A DNA stretch of 38,319 nt from a virus. The DNA lies in IMG/VR virus record IMGVR_UViG_3300037234_000305, positions 1 to 38,319 of that record. The stretch is one strand, 5' to 3'. Below are positions 7,803 to 15,062 of this stretch, piece after piece (position 1 is the stretch's first letter; the number at the start of each line of letters is the position of its first letter). The notes beneath the pieces were generated by a model. It saw only the letters and a program-made list of their open reading frames with translations. It made no database searches and was not told the DNA's origin. The position numbers and the translations under genes are program-made.

Positions 7803-8071
7803 GAACAGAAATGACAGAAAAAGGGTGGAAAGAAACGACGGTTAAATATTTTAATATAGTTTCTTTTCATAAACATCTCCCCGACATGACAACTAAAGAT
7901 TGGTTGGAGTGTTCAAGGAAATTAAGGCTAACAAAAGGAATGAGGTCACATTGTCCATGCTGTAAAATTAAATGGGAAAATATATCTGGGAAAATAAACA
8001 GTATAATGACTGACAAAGGTAATCAATGTGTTTGTGATATTTGTTTTAATGAATTAGGTGGTAACGTATGA
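7799..8071 (+). CDS. Small zinc-finger protein, 90 aa
   Basis: The start overlaps the upstream stop (ATGA). Residues about 51-55 (HCPCC) and about 79-82 (CDIC) give two Cys pairs about 25 residues apart, consistent with one treble-clef or ribbon zinc site. The N-terminal half contains an amphipathic helix (DWLECSRKLRL). The gene directly precedes and overlaps the exonuclease gene, so it may be coupled to recombination. Not assigned to a family. Confidence 0.6.
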   Translation: MRTEMTEKGWKETTVKYFNIVSFHKHLPDMTTKDWLECSRKLRLTKGMRSHCPCCKIKWENISGKINSIMTDKGNQCVCDICFNELGGNV

Positions 8072-9318
8072 TTAATAACTTCTGGTACATAGGCCAAAAG
8101 GGATCATTCAAAGAAACCAGAGGGGCAAGGATAGGAGCGAGCGATTGCCCTTATTTATTTCCTGACCCAGAAAGACCAACGGAATCATTAGCAGCCTTTA
8201 CGGATATAAACGGTAAAAAACAACCAAATACAGCTCTTGATTTGTGGAAGAAAAAAACAGGTGAAGAAAAAAAGTTTACAAATAGTTATCCTGCTAGAAT
8301 CGGGCATACCTTGGAAGATAAAGCACTGGAGTTTTTTATTGAAAGATTTTTTGATAAAAAGTCAGCAACTATTTTAAGAATAAGAAAGCAGAGATATGAA
8401 AATGATTTGCTGCTATCTGAAATCACAGAAGCAGAAGCACCAAATCCAGAACACTATCAGTATGGATTATTTCGACACAATACAGAATACTATTTCGACG
8501 GAATGATTGTTCATCCAGACCTTATTTATTTAGGGAATCCAGATCTATTAAAAGCACCGAAAAAAGGAAGATATATTACTGTTGAGGGAATCACCGTTGA
8601 CCTTGCAAAACCATTCTACCTAGAAGCAAAGAGCGCCCGTAAAGAAGCCACAAAACGACGAAACGAATCTTTTGTAAAAGGTTATGACTTCGATCTTACA
8701 AACTGGCAAGGGATACCCTTAAAGCATTACGTCCAGATGCAATTTCAATCAGCAGTCTTTCAAATTGATACTGGATATTTACCACTATTACACAATACAT
8801 CTGAGTTTCAAGTTTGGAGAGTAGACAAAGATAAAAAGTGGCAGGCTAGGATTATTAATACGGTTGGAAAGATGTTAAAATATATTGAAATGAAAGTTCC
8901 ACCTAAAGAGATGGCTATTAATCTTGCTGATATTATTTCTTTATATCCAAATTTACGGAATGACTTCATAACTGTAACTGGGGATAAAGCCGAGAAGATT
9001 AAGGAGATTTGTAAGGAAGCGAAAAAAGCCGTTAAACAGATTAAAAACTGGGAAGCTGTAAAGAAAGATTGCGGTGATGCCTTAAGTGTTTATATGACCG
9101 ACTACGACGAAATTAAAGATGGTTCTGATACTCTGGTTAAGTGGAAGAAAACTAAGGGGCGTGAATCTATTGGAGTTAGTAAAGAGATAACCGGAAAATT
9201 ATCATTCCTGAAATATTTGAAACTTAATGATAAGACTGGATATAATTATCTTTTTAGGAAGGGGTGGTTGAAGACTGGGAAGGATAGTAGGAGTGTTGAT
9301 ATTAAGTGGAAGGGCTAA
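8068..9318 (+). CDS. YqaJ-type (lambda exonuclease-like) recombinase nuclease
   Basis: A 416-aa nuclease of the YqaJ viral recombinase family, which resects DNA ends to give single strands for annealing. Motifs in order: RIGASDCPYLF at 21-31, GHTLEDKALEFF at 79-90 (E83), the metal-binding Asp in GNPDLL (D159), LEAKSA (E186, K188), and HYVQMQFQ near 220-227. A C-terminal extension of about 180 residues follows, with a helical section. Its natural partner would be a RecT-like annealing protein; the only candidate lies about 28 kb away on the opposite strand (35830-37116). A terminator overlaps its stop codon. Confidence 0.85.
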   Translation: MINNFWYIGQKGSFKETRGARIGASDCPYLFPDPERPTESLAAFTDINGKKQPNTALDLWKKKTGEEKKFTNSYPARIGHTLEDKALEFFIERFFDKKSATILRIRKQRYENDLLLSEITEAEAPNPEHYQYGLFRHNTEYYFDGMIVHPDLIYLGNPDLLKAPKKGRYITVEGITVDLAKPFYLEAKSARKEATKRRNESFVKGYDFDLTNWQGIPLKHYVQMQFQSAVFQIDTGYLPLLHNTSEFQVWRVDKDKKWQARIINTVGKMLKYIEMKVPPKEMAINLADIISLYPNLRNDFITVTGDKAEKIKEICKEAKKAVKQIKNWEAVKKDCGDALSVYMTDYDEIKDGSDTLVKWKKTKGRESIGVSKEITGKLSFLKYLKLNDKTGYNYLFRKGWLKTGKDSRSVDIKWKG

Positions 9319-9330
9319 CAACCCTTTTTT
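9309..9330 (+). terminator. Intrinsic terminator after the exonuclease gene
   Basis: AAGGG (9310-9314), a 7-nt loop and CCCTT (9322-9326), with an additional G-T pair, run straight into a T tract (9325-9330). The hairpin overlaps the stop codon of the exonuclease gene. It separates the replication module from the moron-type promoter at 9361. Confidence 0.7.
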
Positions 9331-9360
9331 ATTTATAACTCACTTTTCTATTTATTGGTG

Positions 9361-9389
9361 TTGACTGTTGGTGTATTGTGGTGTAGATT
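9361..9389 (+). promoter_or_regulatory. Moron-type promoter, copy 1
   Basis: TTGACT, a 17-bp spacer and TAGATT. The spacer and flank contain TGGTGTA at 9369-9375 and again at 9379-9385, exactly one helical turn apart, and another TTGGTGT at 9355-9361. The same 29-bp design recurs at 26862-26890 and 33447-33475 (minus strand) in front of unrelated accessory genes. The shared spacer implies a common regulator, not just a core promoter. Confidence 0.75.
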
Positions 9390-9411
9390 GTAGGTATAGG
9401 AGATTTTGAAG

Positions 9412-9606
9412 ATGAATGAGAAATACCAAGCAAAGCCAGATTTAGTAAATGGCAAGTGGAGAATATTAGTGCATGTTGACGGTGATGTATTACATTTAGG
9501 GAAAATGATTGACCCGCCATTAATGAGATATACTGAATATGACAAAGAAGAATTAGCCGTCCAGCATATAAAAGGTTCTGATGGTTTAGAGTTAATGAAG
9601 TACTAA
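9412..9606 (+). CDS. Hypothetical moron protein, 64 aa
   Basis: AGGAG at 9398-9402 sets the ATG at 9412; an in-frame TTG at 9406 is less well placed. The protein is beta-rich with no membrane segment or known motif. It is the first gene after the promoter shared with two other accessory genes, so it is probably expressed independently of the surrounding operons. Function unknown. Confidence 0.65.
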   Translation: MNEKYQAKPDLVNGKWRILVHVDGDVLHLGKMIDPPLMRYTEYDKEELAVQHIKGSDGLELMKY

Positions 9607-9636
9607 ACCAGCCCTACGGGGCAAAGGATTTAAAAA

Positions 9637-9876
9637 ATGACCACTGAATTAAAAAACTGGATAGAAGAAAGAAAAGACAATCCTGATGACCTGGACGTTA
9701 TGGAAATATTAAAAGAAATAGATGCTGAAGTATCAATGGATTCCAGAATTGCCGGAACTTTATTGACTGTTTTGTTGTGTGAGGATATACCTGAACCAGT
9801 GGAGACAGAATGTCTTGGAGCTGTTTATGAGGATAGGTATGGGACACCACATCAAATACATAAGGGGAAATCATGA
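9637..9876 (+). CDS. Hypothetical acidic helical protein, 79 aa
   Basis: AAAGGA lies 8 nt before the ATG. The protein is acidic and mostly helical in its first 50 residues (WIEERKDNPDDLDVMEILKE), with one Cys pair of no obvious motif. It follows the 64-aa protein after 30 nt that contain a short GCCC/GGGC hairpin, and overlaps the next start (ATGA). Not recognised. Confidence 0.6.
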   Translation: MTTELKNWIEERKDNPDDLDVMEILKEIDAEVSMDSRIAGTLLTVLLCEDIPEPVETECLGAVYEDRYGTPHQIHKGKS

Positions 9877-9968
9877 GTATAATAGCAGGAATAATTTTAG
9901 TAGTGGTTATGTATAAGTTTGCATATGTATCATTCTGTGAAGCACATTTGACAGGAGGTAAAGAATAA
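9873..9968 (+). CDS. 31-aa single-helix membrane microprotein
   Basis: AAGGGG precedes the ATG at 9873, which overlaps the previous stop. Residues about 3-19 (IIAGIILVVVMYKFAYV) form one membrane helix; the tail is short and polar. The end of this gene carries the -35 and spacer of the promoter at 9948-9977. Likely an inner-membrane accessory peptide of unknown target. Confidence 0.55.
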   Translation: MSIIAGIILVVVMYKFAYVSFCEAHLTGGKE

Positions 9969-9977
9969 TTGTATACT
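9948..9977 (+). promoter_or_regulatory. Strong promoter of the non-coding region
   Basis: TTGACA (9948-9953), an 18-bp spacer and TATACT (9972-9977), both close to consensus. The predicted start, near 9984, coincides with the first base of a 6-bp hairpin. No protein start follows for more than 400 nt, so this looks like a dedicated RNA promoter. Confidence 0.7.
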
Positions 9978-9983
9978 ATCTGT

Positions 9984-10120
9984 ATTAGGTTTGAACCCCT
10001 AATTTGACATAACGTGCATTACCGATAGAGCTTATTTTCAAAACAGTGCTATCATTTAGACTTATATGCACGTGGTCTATTTGGTTGGTTCAACGCTGTT
10101 TTGGATGTAAGCTTTTTTTT
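9984..10120 (+). ncRNA. Predicted pseudoknotted non-coding RNA ending in a T8 terminator
   Basis: No credible reading frame. Paired elements found by eye: ATTAGG/CCTAAT (9984-9989 with 9998-10003); a long stem 10027-10046 with 10096-10115 (20 positions, one mismatch, a few G-T pairs) that runs into T8 at 10113-10120; inside it TAGAC/GTCTA (10057-10061 with 10075-10079) and GTTG/CAAC (10084-10087 with 10091-10094). The 13-nt loop of the TAGAC hairpin contains ATGCACGT (10066-10073), a perfect 8-bp match to ACGTGCAT (10012-10019) upstream, which makes a pseudoknot. With its own promoter this looks like a compact structured RNA of about 137 nt. The family is not recognised. Confidence 0.6.
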
Positions 10121-10413
10121 GTTTCCTTTCAGTTTCCTAGTCGGTGTTTTGTAAGGGTAGACCGTAAATCTAACAAGCTGGTGAGAATGAAGCAATGAGC
10201 CAACTGCGATTGTGGGAATTAGATTGAAAGAGTATGTCAGAGGTGCATCCCTTAAGAATCAAACTTGTTATGGAATAGTAAATCTAATAACAAATAGTTA
10301 AGAGTGAAGTGATTCAGGTTAGTAGCTCTTTATAGTCTAAATACTTAAATAGTATAGAATATGTCTAGTAGTGACAGGTTCTGTTTTAGGTATCTTTAAA
10401 AAAGTTAAGGAGA
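10121..10413 (+). other. Non-coding stretch with further hairpins, upstream of the methylase
   Basis: No gene is seen. GTTTCCT repeats at 10121 and 10132. Possible helices: AATCTAA/TTAGATT (10167-10173 with 10219-10225), TTGTTAT/ATAACAA (10265-10271 with 10287-10293) and CGGT/ACCG (10142-10145 with 10161-10164). GTAAATCTAA occurs twice (near 10164 and 10278), so TTAGATT has two possible partners, as in a switching leader. It may be a second part of the RNA or a long leader of the methylase gene. I see none of the conserved core elements of a group I intron. Confidence 0.4.
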
Positions 10414-10419
10414 ATGGGT

Positions 10420-11163
10420 TTGAAATACATGGGAAGTAAGGCACGAATAGCCGATGAAATATTACCTATAATCCTGAAGGATAGAAAGCCAGATCAATGT
10501 TATACCGAGACTATGGTAGGCGGTGGAAATCTTATCGATAAAGTAGATGGATGGAGAATAGGTGCAGACTTTAATCATAATGTAATTTTAGCACTTGAAG
10601 AAATTAGAGATAATATTCACAGGATACCTAAGAACAACAAAGAGTTTACAGAATTGCAATATAACAAATTAAAGCAAGATAGTAAGATATGTAATAGACA
10701 TGATATAGCTTTTTGTGGTTTCGCTTATTCTTATGGCGGTAAATGGTTCGGAGGTTGGTGTCGAGATGGTGAAGATTTTAGAGATTATGTAAAAGAAGCT
10801 TATTGCAATGCTTTCTATCAATATGAACACCTGCAGGATGTAGAATTGATTCATAGCTCATATTTAGATTTAAACATCCCTAAAGGATCTATAATTTATT
10901 GTGATCCTCCATATAAAGATACTACTAAATACAGTAACGCTTTTGATCATGAAGAATTTTGGGATTGGGTGAGGGTTAAAGAATCAGAGGGATATCAAGT
11001 TTTTATTTCTGAATATCAAGCACCTACAGATTTTACTTGTATATGGGAGAAAGAAATAGTTTCAAGTTTAACTCAGGATACAGGATCTAAAAAAGCAATA
11101 GAAAGATTGTTTACACTTAATCCAAGAATTAAACCAATACCAAAACAACCATTATTATTCTAA
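10420..11163 (+). CDS. D12-class DNA adenine N6-methyltransferase (Dam-like)
   Basis: A 247-aa enzyme that transfers methyl from S-adenosylmethionine to adenine N6 in DNA. The TTG at 10420 is chosen: AAGGAG (10407-10412) is 7 nt upstream, while the ATG at 10414 would be only 1 nt from it, and the resulting start MKYMGSKARI is the usual beginning of this family. MVGGGNL (about 32-38) is the cofactor loop and CDPPY (DPPY 162-165) the catalytic motif. It is shorter than typical Dam and its target sequence cannot be read from the protein. It may protect phage DNA from restriction or change late-gene control. Confidence 0.85.
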   Translation: MKYMGSKARIADEILPIILKDRKPDQCYTETMVGGGNLIDKVDGWRIGADFNHNVILALEEIRDNIHRIPKNNKEFTELQYNKLKQDSKICNRHDIAFCGFAYSYGGKWFGGWCRDGEDFRDYVKEAYCNAFYQYEHLQDVELIHSSYLDLNIPKGSIIYCDPPYKDTTKYSNAFDHEEFWDWVRVKESEGYQVFISEYQAPTDFTCIWEKEIVSSLTQDTGSKKAIERLFTLNPRIKPIPKQPLLF

Positions 11164-11184
11164 AAAACAGAGGGGAATGAAAGT

Positions 11185-11598
11185 ATGAAGAATTACAAGT
11201 TAGTTAATAGTAGAGAGGTTCAGGAGAAAGCGTTTAGATTGGGGTATAGTTGGAATCTTGCAAGAAACTTAGATTTGCAATTCATGAATGATAATTTTAT
11301 TACTGTCAATTCTGATGGATATCTTTATCGTTGTGAAAGTAGAACAAATTTTATTGATGAAGATCTTCCAGAAATAACCCAAAAAGATTTCTTAGCATTA
11401 CCTGAGCCATTGAAGGTTGGTGATTGGGTGAAAGTTAAGGTTGGCGGTTTAAAGTATGCTCCTTTTATTGCTAAAATTTCATCATTTGTAGAAAAGTATA
11501 ATGTTTCGTTTGATGGTGTTACAGACAGTACATTTAATATTGATCATTGCACAAAACTAACCCCAGAACAAATAAAAATACTAGAGTTGGACTCATGA
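11185..11598 (+). CDS. Hypothetical protein, 137 aa
   Basis: AGAGGGG lies about 8 nt before the ATG. The N-terminal half (about 1-65) is mixed helix and strand. From about 73 a segment V-G-D-W-V-K-V-K followed by a beta-rich section resembles a small KOW/SH3-like barrel that could bind nucleic acid or protein; that is inference. Similar proteins with an N-terminal fold followed by a GDWVKV stretch occur in many phage accessory regions. Overlaps the next start. Confidence 0.6.
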   Translation: MKNYKLVNSREVQEKAFRLGYSWNLARNLDLQFMNDNFITVNSDGYLYRCESRTNFIDEDLPEITQKDFLALPEPLKVGDWVKVKVGGLKYAPFIAKISSFVEKYNVSFDGVTDSTFNIDHCTKLTPEQIKILELDS

Positions 11599-11753
11599 AA
11601 CAAAAAATATCAAAAATCCTACAACTAATTCTAATAATAATAGGACTCCCATTCTACATAGTAGATTTTTTCAGAAAGAATAAGGTTTGTGAATATGTGA
11701 TTAGTAAGATTAATAAATGGGAAGATGGGCTTAATTGGTGGGGGAATAGGTGA
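11595..11753 (+). CDS. 52-aa membrane protein
   Basis: The ATG at 11595 overlaps the previous stop (ATGA). A basic N-terminus (MKQKISK) is followed by a hydrophobic helix at about 8-27 (ILQLILIIIGLPFYIVDFF), then a short polar tail with two Trp pairs. One inner-membrane helix with the tail probably in the cytoplasm. No lysis gene motif can be assigned; unknown function. Confidence 0.55.
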   Translation: MKQKISKILQLILIIIGLPFYIVDFFRKNKVCEYVISKINKWEDGLNWWGNR

Positions 11754-11896
11754 GCGAGAAATGCATCTGTGGTAAATGTAAAAAGAAGTGTTACCCTTAT
11801 ACAGAAGATATAAAATTTTTATGGTTAACAATAAAAAAAGGGGAAAGACTGTACCCTGATTTCTGTAGTGATTTTAAAAGGAAAGGTAAGAAGTGA
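11750..11896 (+). CDS. 48-aa Cys-rich zinc-binding-type protein
   Basis: The GTG at 11750 overlaps the previous stop, and GGGGAATAG precedes it. The N-terminus CICGKCKKKC packs four Cys in ten residues, and another Cys follows near residue 39 in PDFC. The rest is basic. Layout and composition resemble the 23-aa peptide at 7271. Probably a small metal-binding nucleic-acid or protein adaptor. Stop and next GTG overlap by 4 nt, supporting co-translation. Confidence 0.55.
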   Translation: MSEKCICGKCKKKCYPYTEDIKFLWLTIKKGERLYPDFCSDFKRKGKK

Positions 11897-12222
11897 ATAT
11901 AAGAAAATACATAGAAAGGAAATATCCTAAAAGCTATAATAAGTTATTTGAATTATTTAGCGACCAGTGTTTATCAGATTATGTTAGAGGTAGAAAATAT
12001 TTTCCTGTCTTTTTAGAAAAAGAGATGCAGGGCTATTCTGTAGGAACCTTATGTTTAATGAAAAGATACAAGGATCGAGATAGTGAAGGTGTTTGGACTA
12101 GTCAATTTACGGTTGAGTTTGTTTCTAATTGTGATAGCAATAAAGATAAAATAAATACATACAGTGGTTATCATTCTTGGGGTGGATATTATTATGTTGA
12201 GCATACAAGAATAGAGGAGTAA
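11893..12222 (+). CDS. Hypothetical protein, 109 aa
   Basis: The GTG start has AAGGAAAGG upstream and overlaps the previous stop. It begins with basic helices (residues about 1-25). The C-terminal half is rich in Tyr, Trp, Gly and Ser (YSGYHSWGGYYYVEH), suggesting an aromatic beta surface. No family recognised. Part of the small-gene string between methylase and MazG-like gene. Confidence 0.6.
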   Translation: MNIRKYIERKYPKSYNKLFELFSDQCLSDYVRGRKYFPVFLEKEMQGYSVGTLCLMKRYKDRDSEGVWTSQFTVEFVSNCDSNKDKINTYSGYHSWGGYYYVEHTRIEE

Positions 12223-12226
12223 AGAA

Positions 12227-12481
12227 ATGAAAACAAACGAATTAATAAAAACATTAAAAGATCATATTTCTAATTGTGAAACTCTTGGGAATGCAACAAC
12301 TCGTATATGGAAGAAAGAGTTAGTTTCTATTGTTGATGTTTTGGAGTTGATGAAATGTTGCGGTAATTGTCATTTGGAGGATCTTAGTTATGGTGGTAAT
12401 GAATGCCCTCATTATCATGATTGTAAAAGAGTTATGATTAAACCTGACGGGTTTATTGATTATTGGCAGGAGATTAAATGA
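12227..12481 (+). CDS. Small Cys/His protein, 84 aa
   Basis: An N-terminal helix (about 1-42) is followed by a compact Cys/His cluster: CCGNC at about 44-48, then CPHYHDC at about 61-67, and a closing hydrophobic segment with W. This pattern is common in small phage proteins that bind one zinc ion. Its stop overlaps the start of the MazG-like gene (ATGA). Function unknown. Confidence 0.6.
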   Translation: MKTNELIKTLKDHISNCETLGNATTRIWKKELVSIVDVLELMKCCGNCHLEDLSYGGNECPHYHDCKRVMIKPDGFIDYWQEIK

Positions 12482-12759
12482 ACGAAAAACAAACATACAA
12501 CGAAATAATAATCCACTCCATAGAAAATAGTGAGGTTCCAATAGTTGATCATCTTATTGAAGAATTATCAGAATTGATATCAGAGTTATGTAAAAAAAAG
12601 AGGGATAGACCGCATTCAGTAAATGGAGAAATGGCAGATGTTTTATTCCAGATGGATAAATATTTAAAAACGTATAATACTACTATTGAAGATCTGAGAA
12701 GTTTATCTATAGCAAAATCGTGTGTTAAGTATCCTGAGTTTATGGAGACACTATCTTGA
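12478..12759 (+). CDS. MazG-like NTP pyrophosphohydrolase
   Basis: A 93-aa all-helical protein. HLIEELSELISELCKKK at about 25-41 carries the E-E-x-x-E metal-binding motif, and NGEMADVLFQMD at about 49-60 the paired E-x-x-D helix of the MazG/dUTPase-like NTP pyrophosphatase fold. These enzymes hydrolyse nucleoside triphosphates, and in phages are thought to adjust nucleotide pools or alarmone levels during infection. Single-domain length fits phage versions. The substrate cannot be deduced. Confidence 0.7.
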   Translation: MNEKQTYNEIIIHSIENSEVPIVDHLIEELSELISELCKKKRDRPHSVNGEMADVLFQMDKYLKTYNTTIEDLRSLSIAKSCVKYPEFMETLS

Positions 12760-12854
12760 ACTGCTCAAATATAGACTGCCCGAATAACTCGGGTGGTTGC
12801 TGTATAGCCGATGAGTGCCTATTAAATAGAGAAATTGACAATAACAAAAAATAG
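12756..12854 (+). CDS. 32-aa Cys-rich microprotein
   Basis: The TTG at 12756 overlaps the previous TGA (TTGA), with GGAG about 9 nt upstream. Five Cys in 32 residues: NCSNIDC, a CC pair, and DEC. The regular spacing and overlap suggest a real gene and a metal-bound fold. The promoter of the head operon (12835-12863) begins inside its 3' end. It resembles short Cys-rich peptides often seen at phage module borders. Confidence 0.45.
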   Translation: MNCSNIDCPNNSGGCCIADECLLNREIDNNKK

Positions 12855-12863
12855 TAATAAACT
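12835..12863 (+). promoter_or_regulatory. Head-operon promoter, 6 nt before the start codon
   Basis: TTGACA (12835-12840), a 17-bp spacer and TAAACT (12858-12863). The ATG of the gpW-like gene is at 12870. Transcription should start on or next to that A, leaving no room for a ribosome-binding site, although AAGGG lies in the 6-nt gap. Predicted leaderless mRNA. Confidence 0.65.
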
Positions 12864-12869
12864 AAGGGC

Positions 12870-13136
12870 ATGGCTAAACTCAACTATCAAACGTTATGTA
12901 ATATTTATACATTAGAACAGATTCAAGAGAAGGTAACTTTCTATATGGATGCTCTTGAAGGCGCTGTTGTTCGTGAATATTCAAAAGATACTTCGCAAGG
13001 ACGGCAACAAGTAGAGTCTGAAGAGATGAAAAATATAGAATCAGTGTTGGCAGTATGGATGAAAGCCTTAGAATGCAAGAAAGGTCTTGGCGGTGTTAAT
13101 ATCGTGTCTCACAGCTTCGGCAGAGGGCGGTGCTAA
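12870..13136 (+). CDS. gpW / DUF6148-like head-tail joining candidate
   Basis: An 88-aa helical protein directly before the portal gene, overlapping it by one base (TAATG). Y-T-L-E-Q-I-Q-E-K near residues 13-21 begins a long helix, a central S-Q-G-R-Q-Q-V segment follows, then a second helix; this is the layout of the gpW/DUF6148 group of small head-tail joining proteins encoded upstream of lambda-type portals. It would bind at the portal vertex after packaging. Supported mainly by size, helix pattern and position. Confidence 0.5.
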   Translation: MAKLNYQTLCNIYTLEQIQEKVTFYMDALEGAVVREYSKDTSQGRQQVESEEMKNIESVLAVWMKALECKKGLGGVNIVSHSFGRGRC

Positions 13137-14722
13137 TGGGTGTATTCAATAGAAAACCAAAAGTAGACCAAAATAAAATCAATCTACAAATCAAAAATCA
13201 CAAACTACAACAAGAAATTCAGAAAACAAATACAGTTAATAGATTGATGAAAAATATGGATGCTCAAATGTCTGGACATCAATCATTTCCACCAGAGTTT
13301 TATACTACAGGAATTAAACAGGGTCTACTTGGTGGTAGGTTATCAGGAAATAATAGAATTGCCCGTGATAGATCACGACAGGCCGTTAATATATCCCCAG
13401 TTGCAGAATCAACAGTTAACACAATATCAACTCTATCAGTCGGTACAGGGCTACAACTCGAAGCAGCACCGGCATGGATATTATTAGAGCAAGTAAAAAA
13501 CTGGACTCCTGAACAAAGATCCCAATGGATGAAGAAAACTGAAGCACGATACAAGCCTTGGTGTAAAAGAAAATCAACCGTATACGATGAATCTATGAAC
13601 CGATATCAACAGGAACAACAGGAATTTCTTGATAAACTAATTGATGGTGAATACTTTCATATTTATAGATATTCTTCAAACTCTAAACTTAATCCAATGA
13701 CTATCCAATTAATCAGACCAGAGGACGTTAGAAACCCAATAGGCTCTATGGTTCTACAGGGAAACTCGGAAGAGGATGGAATTGAATATAATTCTAAAGG
13801 TCAACCCGTAGCATATCACATATATAATCATGCGACTTCTAAAACTGTAAGAGTTCCAAAGAAGGGCGCAAGATCTGGAAGGGTCTTTGTTAATCATGTA
13901 AAACTTGGTAAAAATCGAAGAGGTGTTGGAATAATTGCTAACATGATTGCGGAATTAATGAAACTTGGTGATTATCAATTATTAGAAATTCAGGCTGCAG
14001 TCGTTAATGCTCTTTATGCCGTATGGGTGGAAACTCCTGAAGGTGAAGATGGAATTGCTACAGTTAATCAGGGTATCGGATCAGCAGCGCAAGCATCAAC
14101 AACAGAGATCACAAATGGACAATGGAACAACGACAGACAGGATTTAAACTACTCAGAGGGTGGAATTGTTGTTGATAGTCTCCCTGGTGGATATAAAATT
14201 CAATCTCATAACACATCAAGACCGAATGTCAATTTTGGTGGTTTCGTAGATGCAGTTAAAAAAGATCTATCAGCTTCCAAAGGTATTCCGATTTCAGTAT
14301 TAGATAAAAAGTTTGAAAATAATTATTCAGCTTCCCGTGGTGAGTTAATCCTTGCATGGTACGAAATAGAAAAATATAGATTCAATCAATCATTTACTGA
14401 TGATACTATTTATACAATGTGGTTATGGGGTGAAGTTTTACAAGATAAGATTATTGCACCCGGTTTTCTATCTGATGAAGAGACTAGAGAAGCATGGAGC
14501 GGTGCAAAGTGGATAGGTAATCAAAGACCTGACATTGATCCTCTTAAGTCTGTTAAGGCTCATATACTAGAACATAATAGAGGATATAAGACAGCGGTTC
14601 AGATTACTAAAGAGCGTGATGGTGGAGACTGGAATGATAATCAACCACGTGTAAAAGATGAACTTGATAAAATTGCAGAAATGCAGAAAGTATTTGCTGA
14701 ATTGAATTTGGCAGATCAATAG
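13136..14722 (+). CDS. Portal protein, lambda gpB family
   Basis: A 528-aa protein forming the dodecameric ring through which DNA enters the head. AGAGGG (13122-13127) lies 8 nt before the ATG at 13136. The N-terminal region has R-D-R-S-R-Q-A-V-N-I followed by T-x-S-V-G-T-G-L near 103-108. The centre contains IRPEDVRNP, and a later stretch HVKLGKNRRGVGIIANMI corresponds to the conserved R-x-G-Q-x-R-G-V-P segment of the family. Length matches gpB-type portals. It begins the head operon with its gpW-like neighbour, unusually far from the terminase. Confidence 0.9.
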   Translation: MGVFNRKPKVDQNKINLQIKNHKLQQEIQKTNTVNRLMKNMDAQMSGHQSFPPEFYTTGIKQGLLGGRLSGNNRIARDRSRQAVNISPVAESTVNTISTLSVGTGLQLEAAPAWILLEQVKNWTPEQRSQWMKKTEARYKPWCKRKSTVYDESMNRYQQEQQEFLDKLIDGEYFHIYRYSSNSKLNPMTIQLIRPEDVRNPIGSMVLQGNSEEDGIEYNSKGQPVAYHIYNHATSKTVRVPKKGARSGRVFVNHVKLGKNRRGVGIIANMIAELMKLGDYQLLEIQAAVVNALYAVWVETPEGEDGIATVNQGIGSAAQASTTEITNGQWNNDRQDLNYSEGGIVVDSLPGGYKIQSHNTSRPNVNFGGFVDAVKKDLSASKGIPISVLDKKFENNYSASRGELILAWYEIEKYRFNQSFTDDTIYTMWLWGEVLQDKIIAPGFLSDEETREAWSGAKWIGNQRPDIDPLKSVKAHILEHNRGYKTAVQITKERDGGDWNDNQPRVKDELDKIAEMQKVFAELNLADQ

Positions 14723-14759
14723 ATAAACTAGAGTCGGACAAAGCTTTAGGAGGTAGAGT

Positions 14760-15062
14760 ATGGCGGAACCAGTAATAGTTAATTTAAACGAATGGGTGTG
14801 GACAAACGTGGCAACTAATGTTTCAACGGGAAGTATTCATCTTAAAGATTCTAGTGTGTCTTATTATCAAACATTCAGATTGACCGGAGAGGCAGCACCA
14901 CCAGCACCTACACTCGGGACTATTCCAGAGGAAGCGGTTAAAATATTTGCTCATTCAAATCAAGTGCCAATTTCATCCGGTGATTATATCGATGTATATA
15001 TTATGTGTGCAAACAGTGATAATGATTCTGATGATGGCGGAAAAATAAGAGTAGACATATGA
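14760..15062 (+). CDS. Hypothetical virion protein, 100 aa
   Basis: TAGGAGG lies close before the ATG at 14760. A beta-rich protein with a Pro/Ala-rich linker (about 42-52) and an acidic DNDSDDGG loop near the end. Its position between portal and protease, and its composition, suggest a capsid accessory or fibre component. Overlaps the next gene (ATGA). No named family. Confidence 0.55.
   Translation: MAEPVIVNLNEWVWTNVATNVSTGSIHLKDSSVSYYQTFRLTGEAAPPAPTLGTIPEEAVKIFAHSNQVPISSGDYIDVYIMCANSDNDSDDGGKIRVDI

Noticed and set aside
9608-9622. GCCC/GGGC hairpin between two small genes
   Set aside because: A 3-nt loop and no T tract; too short to call a terminator.
9984-10413. A group I or II intron, tmRNA or RNase P RNA
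   Set aside because: No conserved cores of these RNAs are visible and no split gene flanks the region.
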